Source of the DNA: Halorussus amylolyticus
Lineage (GTDB): Archaea; Halobacteriota; Halobacteria; Halobacteriales; Haladaptataceae
Assembly: GCF_004143485.2 (NCBI RefSeq)
Contig: NZ_ML974133.1
Coordinates: 285,609 to 349,608 of the forward strand
DNA: 64,000 nt
Direction of reading: 5' to 3'
The notes under the pieces were generated by a model. It did not search any database. It saw nothing but the letters and a program-made list of their open reading frames with translations, and had not been told where the DNA came from. This document shows, piece after piece, positions 57,205-64,000 of this stretch. The translations under genes were made by a program, and so were the position numbers. Every line of letters starts with the position of its first letter. Position 1 is the first letter of the stretch.

Positions 57205-58430
57205 CGCGCCACCTCCGATTCGCTGGCTCGCGGGCGTCGCCCGCTCGCCCCGTTCGAGGCGCTCCGCGCCTCGCGCTCGAAGACGTGAACCACCGCCGCG
57301 CCCCCGCTCCCGCCGACGTTGTGGGTCAGGCCGCGAGTCGCGCCCTCGACCTGTCGGTCGCCCGCCGTGCCCGAGAGCTGTTTGAACGCTTCGACGACCT
57401 GCCCCGCGCCGGTCGCGCCGATGGGATGGCCCTTCGACTTGAGGCCGCCTGAGGTGTTGACCGGGAGGTCGCCGTCGAGCGCGGTCGCGCCCGACTCGAC
57501 GAGTCGGCCGCCTTCGCCGGGTTCGCAGAAGCCCAAGTCCTCGTAGGCCAGAATCTCCGCGATGGAGAAGCAGTCGTGGACCTCCGCGAAGTCGAGGTCG
57601 TCGGGCGAGATATCTGCTCGCTCGTAAGCCATCTCGGCGGCGCGCCGGGAAGCCTCGATTCGGGTGTACGAGTCGCGCTGGAACAGTCCCACCGAATCGC
57701 TCGCCGCGCCGACGCCCGCGATGCGAATCGGGTCGTCGGTGTAGGTTTCGACCGCGTCCTCGCTCGCGATGAGGGCGCAGGCCGCGCCGTCGCTCGTCGG
57801 ACAGCAGTGATAGAGCGTGAGCGGGTCGGCGACCGTCTGGGCGGTTTCGGCGTCTTCGAGCGAGCACTCGAATCCCAACTGAGCGTGAGGGTTCTTCGCG
57901 CCGTTTCGGTGGTTCTTGACCGCGACGTGCGAGAGCTGTTCCGTCGTCGTGCCGTGTTCGGCCATGTGGGCGTCGGCCATCTGGGCGTAGACGCCCGCGA
58001 AGGTGGTTCCCGAGAGGCGTTCCCACTCGGTCTCGCCCGAGACGCCGAGCCAGTACTTGGTGGCGTCGCCCGACGCGTCGGTCATGATTTCGACTCCGCC
58101 CGCGAGAACCACGTCGGCCATTCCGGACCTGACGGCTTGGACGGCCTGCCGGACCGCGTACCCCGAGGCCGCGCAGGCGTTCTCGACGCGAGTGGTCGGG
58201 ATTCCGTGCAGGCCGACGTGTTCGGTGACGGCGGGACCCGACAGCCCCAACTGACGGCCGCCGACACCGAGCGTGCCGACGACGGCTTCCTCGATGTCGT
58301 CGGGGTCGAGACCCTTCGGAACCGACTCGCGCGTCCGCTCGAACGCACTGGCGAACAGCGACCGATAGCTTTCGTCGGGGAACGACCCGAAGTCGGTCTG
58401 GGCCGCGCCGACGAGGTAGGCGTCGCGCAT
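57201..58430 (-). CDS. Thiolase (acetyl-CoA C-acyltransferase, SCP-2-like)
   Basis: 409 residues. Nucleophile Cys in ENACAASGYAVRQA, His in KSKGHPIGATGAGQ, and the second Cys region in EVHDCFSIAEILAYED; the C-terminal LTHNVGGSGGAAVVHVFE contains the usual GG loop. The sequence is of the SCP-2/archaeal type. It condenses or cleaves 3-oxoacyl-CoA, and overlaps the HMG-CoA-synthase-like/DUF35 gene. Start set at MRDAYLVGAAQTDF; the in-frame ATG 66 bases upstream is rejected because family proteins begin at the first strand. Confidence 0.92.
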   Translation of the reverse strand: MRDAYLVGAAQTDFGSFPDESYRSLFASAFERTRESVPKGLDPDDIEEAVVGTLGVGGRQLGLSGPAVTEHVGLHGIPTTRVENACAASGYAVRQAVQAVRSGMADVVLAGGVEIMTDASGDATKYWLGVSGETEWERLSGTTFAGVYAQMADAHMAEHGTTTEQLSHVAVKNHRNGAKNPHAQLGFECSLEDAETAQTVADPLTLYHCCPTSDGAACALIASEDAVETYTDDPIRIAGVGAASDSVGLFQRDSYTRIEASRRAAEMAYERADISPDDLDFAEVHDCFSIAEILAYEDLGFCEPGEGGRLVESGATALDGDLPVNTSGGLKSKGHPIGATGAGQVVEAFKQLSGTAGDRQVEGATRGLTHNVGGSGGAAVVHVFEREARSASNGASGRRPRASESEVAR

Positions 58431-58497
58431 GCGTACACCTTCGGCGCTCGCTGGAAATAATTGCCGCTGTTTGCGGGTCAGCTCGGTACAGGCCATT

Positions 58498-60108
58498 TCA
58501 GAACGGAACGGCGTCCGCGACGTTGGCGCGATACCGGCCCGCGAGTTCGCGGACCACGAGCCTGTCCCGGGCGTCGATTCCCAGCGCGTACAGGCTTCCG
58601 ACGTAGGCGAGGAGTCCGACGAGCGTTCCGACGACGAGCGCCGTCTGTCCGCCCACCGACGCCCGGACGCCCGCCATCACCGCGGCCATGACGACGCCAG
58701 CGCCGAGCGGCTTGAGATACGTGGCGTCGAAGGGCCACAGCCCCTCGAACTGCCTGAGCAACACGACCTGAAGCGCGTTCTGGACCGCGATGGCGAGCGA
58801 GGTGCCGAGCGCCGCGCCGACGAGTCCGAACTCGACGACGAAGACGTAGGTCAGGACGACGTTCAGCACGGCGAGGAGCCAGTCGAGCGCCATCCGAGCG
58901 TACTGGTGGTCGGTCATCATGAGGAGCCACCCGGTCGCGCCGACCGCGCTCCCGACGAACACGCCGCCGAGGTAGACCGCGAGCGGGACGTACCCCCGAA
59001 CGTAGGTCGGCCCGAACAGCGCGAGTAGCTCCCGACCGAACACCAACTGGACCGCGAGTATGGGGAGGACGGTGGTGACGATGAGCCGCGTCACCGACGA
59101 GTAGACCGCGTTGAGCGTCTCCACCCGGCCGCTGGAGTAGAGGTTCGACGCGACCGGCGGCAACAGCTGATTGAACGACATGAGGGGTATCCACGCGATG
59201 GCTATCAGCACGAGGACGACGTTGTAGATGCCCGCCGCGACCGCGGTCAACAGCGCGCCGACGAGCAGGATGTCCACTCGGTTCTGGAACACCTTTCCGA
59301 GACTGCTCATCGCCACCGGGGCGGCGTGGTCGTAGAACCGACGGCTCTCGGTTCGGCCGCCCCGGAGGGTCGGTCGGATTCCGGTCACCTTCGTCGTGAC
59401 CGGAAATCCGACGACCACGAGGACCGCCACGCAGACGACGAACGCGCCAGCGACGCCGACGACCGAGTAGCCGAGCGCGAGCGCCGCGAGCGCGCCGACC
59501 AGCCGAACGCCGGGCCGGAGGAGCTTGTTGAACACCACCTCTCCGCGGGCCGACCCGACCGCGCGAAAGATGGCGGCGTAAATCATCACGAGACCGAGCA
59601 GGACGACGAGCACGCCGAACAGTCGCATCGCGGCCGGAAACGACGAATCCTCGACGGTGACCGCGTTTATCCACGGTGCCAGCACCCACACGCCCGTCGC
59701 GATTACGAGACCGAACCCTATCGTGGTGGCGTAGGCCAGTCCCGCGACCAGCGACCGGCGGGCCGGGTCGTCCCGATAGGCGGGCAGGTATCGCTGGAGC
59801 GTCGGCACGCTCCCGAAGGTGACGAGTCGGGCGAGCAACTGAGCGATTCGCCACGCGAGCGCGTACACTCCGTACGCAACGGGACCGAGTCCGCGCGCGA
59901 GGACGAACTCCGTCCCGGCCACGAGCGCGCGCTGGGCCGAAACACCGCCCGAGGTCACGACCGCACCGTGAGCGATGGTCAGCAACGCCTCTCGCTCGTC
60001 GTCCGGTACGTCCTCGTCCGACGCGACCTCGTCCGACACGTCCACGTTCGACGCGACCTCGTCCGACACATCTACCTTCGACACGTCCTCGTCGTCCCCT
60101 CTACTCAT
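58498..60108 (-). CDS. Polysaccharide/lipid-linked oligosaccharide flippase (MOP/Wzx superfamily)
   Basis: 536 residues with about 14 membrane helices. After an acidic N-terminal tail with a duplicated ten-residue unit (VDVSDEVAS) the helices begin with GGVSAQRALVAGTEFVLARGLGPVAYGVYALA, typical of polysaccharide transporters. It probably moves lipid-linked sugars across the membrane for S-layer glycosylation or exopolysaccharide. No glycosyltransferases lie next to it. The DNA of the tail contains a 30-bp tandem repeat (60020-60069). Confidence 0.88.
   Translation of the reverse strand: MSRGDDEDVSKVDVSDEVASNVDVSDEVASDEDVPDDEREALLTIAHGAVVTSGGVSAQRALVAGTEFVLARGLGPVAYGVYALAWRIAQLLARLVTFGSVPTLQRYLPAYRDDPARRSLVAGLAYATTIGFGLVIATGVWVLAPWINAVTVEDSSFPAAMRLFGVLVVLLGLVMIYAAIFRAVGSARGEVVFNKLLRPGVRLVGALAALALGYSVVGVAGAFVVCVAVLVVVGFPVTTKVTGIRPTLRGGRTESRRFYDHAAPVAMSSLGKVFQNRVDILLVGALLTAVAAGIYNVVLVLIAIAWIPLMSFNQLLPPVASNLYSSGRVETLNAVYSSVTRLIVTTVLPILAVQLVFGRELLALFGPTYVRGYVPLAVYLGGVFVGSAVGATGWLLMMTDHQYARMALDWLLAVLNVVLTYVFVVEFGLVGAALGTSLAIAVQNALQVVLLRQFEGLWPFDATYLKPLGAGVVMAAVMAGVRASVGGQTALVVGTLVGLLAYVGSLYALGIDARDRLVVRELAGRYRANVADAVPF
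60020..60069. repeat. 30-bp direct repeat in the flippase N-terminal tail
   Basis: GACGCGACCTCGTCCGACAC occurs at 60020-60039 and 60050-60069 with period 30, and a diverged third unit follows. It encodes the acidic VDVSDEVAS tail and may vary in copy number. Confidence 0.8.
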
Positions 60109-60263
60109 TCTCGGCTTCCAACCGCCGGGTGTCCGCTCCGAGCATTAAAGGATGCGATACCGGAGGGGTACCCCGGGTAGATTGCGGCGCGTCGGGCCGA
60201 GCGTCGGGGTCGGCCGCCGAAAAACCGAAACCATAACGAACCGGAACGCGTTTCGAGAGACGA

Positions 60264-60392
60264 ATGGAAGCTTCGTCGTCGATTCGTGACGCGCTGGCTC
60301 GCCTCCGGCGGTGGTGGCTGGCGCTCGAACGCGGGTGGCAGGCGGTACTGGTCGGCTACCTCGCGGTCGCGGCAATCCTTCTCGCACCCTGA
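60264..60392 (+). CDS. 42-residue small membrane protein
   Basis: MEASSSIRDALARLRRWWLA... with a basic, aromatic amphipathic start and a hydrophobic end (AVLVGYLAVAAILLAP). The stop is 2 bases before the transporter ATG, which suggests a translated leader or a small subunit. Below normal size limits; no family recognised. Confidence 0.55.
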   Translation: MEASSSIRDALARLRRWWLALERGWQAVLVGYLAVAAILLAP

Positions 60393-60394
60393 CG

Positions 60395-61390
60395 ATGGCG
60401 GCGCTTCGCGGGTATCTTCCGGGACTCGCGTTCCTCGTCGCCGTCGGGTCGCTCGCGCAGTTTCTGGGAACGCTCACACCGGTTCACTCGCTCCTCGCGG
60501 CGATTCTGCTCGGCGCGCTCGTCGCCAACACGGTGGGCGTTCCCGAAATTTTCCGACCGGGCGCGGGGACGTACAATCTCTGGCTCGAAGTCGGCATCGT
60601 GCTGATGGGCGTCCGCATCTCGCTCGGCTCGGTTCTCGGCGCGGGTCCGGCGCTCGTCCTCGCGGTCGTCGGCGCGGTCGCGCTCTCGCTCGCGGTCGTG
60701 GAACTGCTCGCGCGCGGCGTCTTCGGACTCAGTGGCCGACTCGGGTCGCTTCTCGCGGCGGGCGCGAGCGTCTGCGGCGTCTCGGCGGTGGTCGCGGTGG
60801 CGGGCGCGATTCGGGCCGACGAGAATCAGGTCGCGTACGCCACCAGCACGATTCTGGCGTTCGACGCGCTCACGCTGTTCACGTACCCCGCGCTCGGCCA
60901 TCTGCTCGGCCTCCCCGACAGAATATTCGGCATTTGGGCAGGTCTGACCATGTTCAGCACCGGCCCGGTGACCGCGGCGGGGTTCGCCCACTCCGACCTC
61001 GCGGGCGAGTGGGCGACCCTGACGAAGCTGACCCGAAACGCACTCCTCGGCGGTCTCGTGGTGGGTTACTCGCTGCTGTACGCCGAGACGAAATCGTCGT
61101 CGGGCGGGTGGAAAACCTCGGTTCGGGACCTCTGGAACGGCTTCCCGAAGTTCGTCCTCGGATTCGTCTCGCTCGTTCTCCTCGCCAGCACGGGCGTCCT
61201 CGGCGACGCGGAAATCGCTCGCCTCACCCTCGCGTCGGACTGGGCGTTCCTCGTCGCGTTCGCTGGACTCGGAACGAGTATCGAAGTTCGAGCGCTTCGC
61301 GGAACGGGTGTCCGACCCCTCGCTCTCGTCGGAGTCGCGCTGCTGGTCGTGAGCGCGGTGGCGCTGGCAGTGGTGCGAATCGCGTTCTGA
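60395..61390 (+). CDS. YeiH-family putative sulfate/anion exporter
   Basis: 331 residues, about ten membrane helices. The family pattern is clear: NTVGVPEIFRPGAGTYNLWLEVGIVLMGVRISL, AAGASVCGVSAVVAVAGAI and LTMFSTGPVTAAGFAHSDLAGEWATLTKLTRNALLGG. The family (YeiH/PSE) is annotated as putative sulfate exporter, with little experimental proof. It is just downstream of a 42-residue membrane protein. Ends 20 bases from the convergent RecA-fold gene. Confidence 0.9.
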   Translation: MAALRGYLPGLAFLVAVGSLAQFLGTLTPVHSLLAAILLGALVANTVGVPEIFRPGAGTYNLWLEVGIVLMGVRISLGSVLGAGPALVLAVVGAVALSLAVVELLARGVFGLSGRLGSLLAAGASVCGVSAVVAVAGAIRADENQVAYATSTILAFDALTLFTYPALGHLLGLPDRIFGIWAGLTMFSTGPVTAAGFAHSDLAGEWATLTKLTRNALLGGLVVGYSLLYAETKSSSGGWKTSVRDLWNGFPKFVLGFVSLVLLASTGVLGDAEIARLTLASDWAFLVAFAGLGTSIEVRALRGTGVRPLALVGVALLVVSAVALAVVRIAF

Positions 61391-61410
61391 GTCGATTTCC
61401 GAGACGCCGA

Positions 61411-62037
61411 CTACGCGATGTCCCGACTCGTGTCGATGCGGACCGACTCCGCGAGTTCGAGTTTGATGGTCTCGGGGAGCGCCCGCCCGCCACGGAACTT
61501 CGGCACCGCGAGTCGGGTCTCGACGGTGTCGCCCGAGTACTCGGTGTGGAGGTCGAACACCACGTCCGCGACGTGTTCGGTCACGTCGCGGGTGTCCGAG
61601 ACGTTCCGGCCGTCGAGGCAGTGGAGGACCGCCACGCTCCCGGTGTTGTCGAGGTGGTTCCGGAGGTCGTTGAGGAAGTTCCGGTAGCGGCTCTCCTCTT
61701 GGCGTTCGAGCAGGTCCACCGCGTCGATGACCAGGTTCGACCCCTCGGAGAGCCGTCGAAAGAGTCGCTGTGAGTGGTCGAGCGGCGCGTCGCTCGGAAC
61801 GCGGCGCACGTCGGGCGACCCGGTGAGACCGGGCGCGCGGTCGAACGCCTCGGCGACCGCGGCCTCGTCGCGGTCGGTCGAGAGGTAGAGCGTGGACCGA
61901 GCCGATGCGAACTCGTAGAGCAGTAGCTCGGCCTGACTCGCAGGCGGTGCCGAGAGCGCGACAATGCTCCCCTTCGGCACGCCGCCGTCGAGCTTACGGT
62001 CTAACACGTCGATTCCCGTCGAGAGACGCCGTGGCAC
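61411..62037 (-). CDS. RecA-superfamily protein without a canonical P-loop
   Basis: 208 residues. N-terminal STGIDVLDRKLDGGVPKGSIV is the usual entry of KaiC/RadA-like proteins, but the P-loop site reads SAPPASQAELLL instead of GxxxxGK[ST], so ATP hydrolysis is unlikely. Walker B-like NLVIDAVDLLERQE is present. Haloarchaea place such a gene next to a MinD-like ATPase, as here. Possibly a scaffold or regulator. Starts 25 bases from the stop of the MinD-like gene. Confidence 0.8.
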   Translation of the reverse strand: MPRRLSTGIDVLDRKLDGGVPKGSIVALSAPPASQAELLLYEFASARSTLYLSTDRDEAAVAEAFDRAPGLTGSPDVRRVPSDAPLDHSQRLFRRLSEGSNLVIDAVDLLERQEESRYRNFLNDLRNHLDNTGSVAVLHCLDGRNVSDTRDVTEHVADVVFDLHTEYSGDTVETRLAVPKFRGGRALPETIKLELAESVRIDTSRDIA

Positions 62038-62062
62038 GTGTTTTCACGCGTGTACGCCCCAG

Positions 62063-62828
<766 letters not shown>

Positions 62829-62923
62829 GACGGGGCGAGGTTGTCCCGGCTTCGTACTTGAACGTTCGGGCGTCGTCGGGGCCAAAGCGCATCCTTTTCC
62901 CGATTCCGCGCCAACGACCGGGT

Positions 62924-63349
62924 ATGAGCGCGCGCAACGACGTCGCACCCGACACGCTCGGCGTCGAACTCACCGAGGACGGCATCGTCGTGGAGTACAC
63001 CGACGGCAGGGAGGCGTTCTACCACGGCGTCCCCGAGAAAGTCACCGACACGCTTCGGACTCGGCCCGGAAAGCTCGTGCAGGTGTTCGTCACCGACCCC
63101 ACCGAGACGGAGGGCGTGATGATGTACGTCAACGACCGCAACACCCACGACGAGATTCTCGAAGACACCGGGGTCGGGCGGGTCATGCTCGAACCCGGCG
63201 AGGAGGAGTCGCTGTTCCCCGGCGTGACGGTCCGACTCGACGGTTACGCAGTCGAGGTGGAGGCCGACCCCGAGGTGGCCCGCGGCCGGGTGTTCGTCTT
63301 CGAAGAGGACGAACTCGGCGAGAACTCCTACGAACTGGTCAACGAATGA
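62924..63349 (+). CDS. DUF5796-family protein
   Basis: 141 residues, acidic, beta-rich: MSARNDVAPDTLGVELTEDG, DGREAFYHGVPEKV, TETEGVMMYVNDRNTHDEIL and LFPGVTVRLDGYAVEVEADPEVARGRV. I recognise the DUF5796 haloarchaeal family. Function unknown. Starts 95 bases from the divergent MinD-like gene, with a TTTTCCC stretch near -30. The stop overlaps the next gene by four bases (ATGA). Confidence 0.88.
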   Translation: MSARNDVAPDTLGVELTEDGIVVEYTDGREAFYHGVPEKVTDTLRTRPGKLVQVFVTDPTETEGVMMYVNDRNTHDEILEDTGVGRVMLEPGEEESLFPGVTVRLDGYAVEVEADPEVARGRVFVFEEDELGENSYELVNE

Positions 63350-63594
63350 GCCTCCCGAAACGCTGGCGGTCGCTCGACCGGAAGACGGTCGCGGGCGCTC
63401 CCGAACGGTACGGCGTTTACGAACTCGGCGACTCGGAGGGCGAGATTCTGGAGGTCGGATGGGGAGTCGTGCGCGACGAACTCAAGGACGCGCTGGCGTA
63501 CGCAAGTGGCGAGCAGGTCCGATGGGAAGCGTGCGAGTCGAAGGCCCACGCGAAGGACCTCGCGAGAGAACACCGCGAGCGCGCCGGACTGTAA
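63346..63594 (+). CDS. Small conserved protein, GIY-YIG-like, translationally coupled
   Basis: 82 residues. ERYGVYELGDSEGEILEVGWG followed by LKDALAYASGEQVRWEACES resembles a minimal GIY-YIG-type fold (GVYEL...EILEVGWG), but the catalytic Arg and Glu are not certain. It overlaps the DUF5796 stop by four bases and its own stop abuts the convergent zinc-finger gene. Function unknown. Confidence 0.75.
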   Translation: MSLPKRWRSLDRKTVAGAPERYGVYELGDSEGEILEVGWGVVRDELKDALAYASGEQVRWEACESKAHAKDLAREHRERAGL

Positions 63595-63729
63595 TCACTG
63601 AATGTACGAAGGGTCCTCATGGTCGCAGTTCGCCTCGTGCTGGCGGGCGTCGTCCTCGTCGTCGAACATCATCCCGCACCCCTCGCATTTGTACCACGTC
63701 ATGTCGTCGCGCTCGGTTTTGACGACCAT
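63595..63729 (-). CDS. Small C2H2-like zinc-finger protein
   Basis: 44 residues, too short for ordinary annotation. YKCEGCGMMFDDEDDARQHEANCDHED gives a CxxC...HxxxxC or HxxxH zinc finger. A GTG/ATG frame extends much further upstream through the 28-bp repeats and is rejected. Start ATG 63729, or an internal ATG ten codons later. Such proteins are common in haloarchaea and of unknown function. Confidence 0.72.
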   Translation of the reverse strand: MVVKTERDDMTWYKCEGCGMMFDDEDDARQHEANCDHEDPSYIQ

Positions 63730-63801
63730 GTTCGGTCGTACGCGACACGACAGTAAATCGTTTGCCCCGAATCGCGGGGCCGCGTTCGCGTGCTCCGGAC
63801 G

Positions 63802-63839
63802 ATCGGCCGTTTTCCGGCGGCCGCCGGAAAACGGCCGAT
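63802..63839. repeat. Perfect 38-bp palindrome
   Basis: Arms 63802-63820 (ATCGGCCGTTTTCCGGCGG) and 63821-63839 are exact reverse complements with no spacer. It lies between the zinc-finger gene and the tandem repeat array. Confidence 0.92.
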
Positions 63840-63852
63840 GGGTCAGCCGCTG

Positions 63853-64000
63853 AAAATCGGCCGGTGGACCAAGCCACCGGAAAGACGGCCGGTGAACCAA
63901 ACCACCGGAAAGACGGCCGGTGAACCAAACCACCGGAAAGACGGCCGGTGAACCAAACCACCGGAAAGACGGCCGGTGAACCAAACCACCGGAAAGACGG
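63853..64000. repeat. 28-bp tandem repeat array running off the window
   Basis: Units start at 63853 (diverged), 63881, 63909, 63937, 63965 and 63993 with period 28; the last is cut by the edge. Unit: AAAGACGGCCGGTGAACCAA plus ACCACCGG. Each holds the 6-bp inverted pair CCGGTG/CACCGG. No spacers, so it is not CRISPR. Confidence 0.95.

Noticed and set aside
63729..63984. Upstream extension of the zinc-finger gene through the repeats
   Set aside because: It translates the 28-bp repeats and palindrome as basic/aromatic low-complexity protein, unlike the acidic neighbours.
63853..64000. CRISPR array from the 28-bp repeats
   Set aside because: The units are head-to-tail with no spacers and no cas genes are near.

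Overview
This 64 kb window is high-GC chromosomal DNA from an extreme halophilic archaeon (class Halobacteria). The proteins are strongly acidic. Many genes have a TATA-like box 25-30 bases before the start codon and no Shine-Dalgarno site, which fits leaderless transcripts. The archaeal lipid enzymes glycerol-1-phosphate dehydrogenase and a geranylgeranylglyceryl-phosphate-synthase-like protein are present, as are several small haloarchaea-type proteins. A Halorussus-like genus would fit but is not proven. There is one tRNA, no rRNA, no CRISPR array and no complete insertion sequence.

Layout. 0-10 kb: an HTH-CBS regulator, an aminotransferase, a VapBC toxin-antitoxin pair of lower GC, a UbiA prenyltransferase, a secreted DUF7282-like protein, an epoxide-hydrolase-like enzyme, a class I glutamine amidotransferase, the GTPase/ATPase YchF, a membrane-anchored coiled-coil protein and dodecin. 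10-18 kb: an HTH-GNAT protein, a DapA-type aldolase, a MoaD-like protein, a HAD phosphatase, a CoA-binding protein, a RecA-fold ATPase, a DDxxD-bearing helical protein and the GGGPS-like protein. 18-28 kb: a small zinc ribbon, tRNA-Arg(TCG), a creatininase-family enzyme, a three-gene ABC exporter operon whose middle permease carries a PrsW-like intramembrane protease domain, a DoxX-like protein, egsA, an epimerase and a GNAT-zinc-ribbon fusion. 28-35 kb: a bactofilin-like protein and a FixABCX electron-transfer flavoprotein operon with FixC and FixX fused. 34-40 kb: an enolase-superfamily sugar-acid dehydratase, then a 1085-residue poly-HAMP transducer followed by a decayed copy of the dehydratase 3' end. 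40-49 kb: msrA, a ferritin-like protein, UspA, a 28-residue membrane microprotein, an NmrA-like reductase, cytochrome oxidase subunit I and two small cox-cluster-type membrane proteins separated from it by an opposite-strand sulfatase, then acylphosphatase. 49-58 kb: an exosome-type RNA-binding protein, an SDR, an HtrA-like lipoprotein protease, a crotonase plus 3-hydroxyacyl-CoA dehydrogenase pair, and a thiolase next to an HMG-CoA-synthase-like/DUF35 fusion that lacks the catalytic cysteine. 58-64 kb: a polysaccharide flippase, a YeiH-type transporter, a RecA-fold protein, a MinD-like ATPase broken by a poly-G/poly-C tract, DUF5796 and other small proteins, and at the edge a 38-bp perfect palindrome and a 28-bp tandem repeat.

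Two genome-scale patterns stand out. First, long near-perfect hairpins (12-19 bp arms) sit at five of the eight convergent gene junctions with more than about 60 bases between or around the 3' ends, and other perfect palindromes of 32 bp lie inside genes. Second, a structured element with an identical 32-base arm occurs in two divergent promoter regions (about 16.47 and 23.6 kb). The strongest leads for follow-up are the ABC permease-PrsW operon, the dehydratase relic that flanks the transducer gene, and the structured repeat elements.
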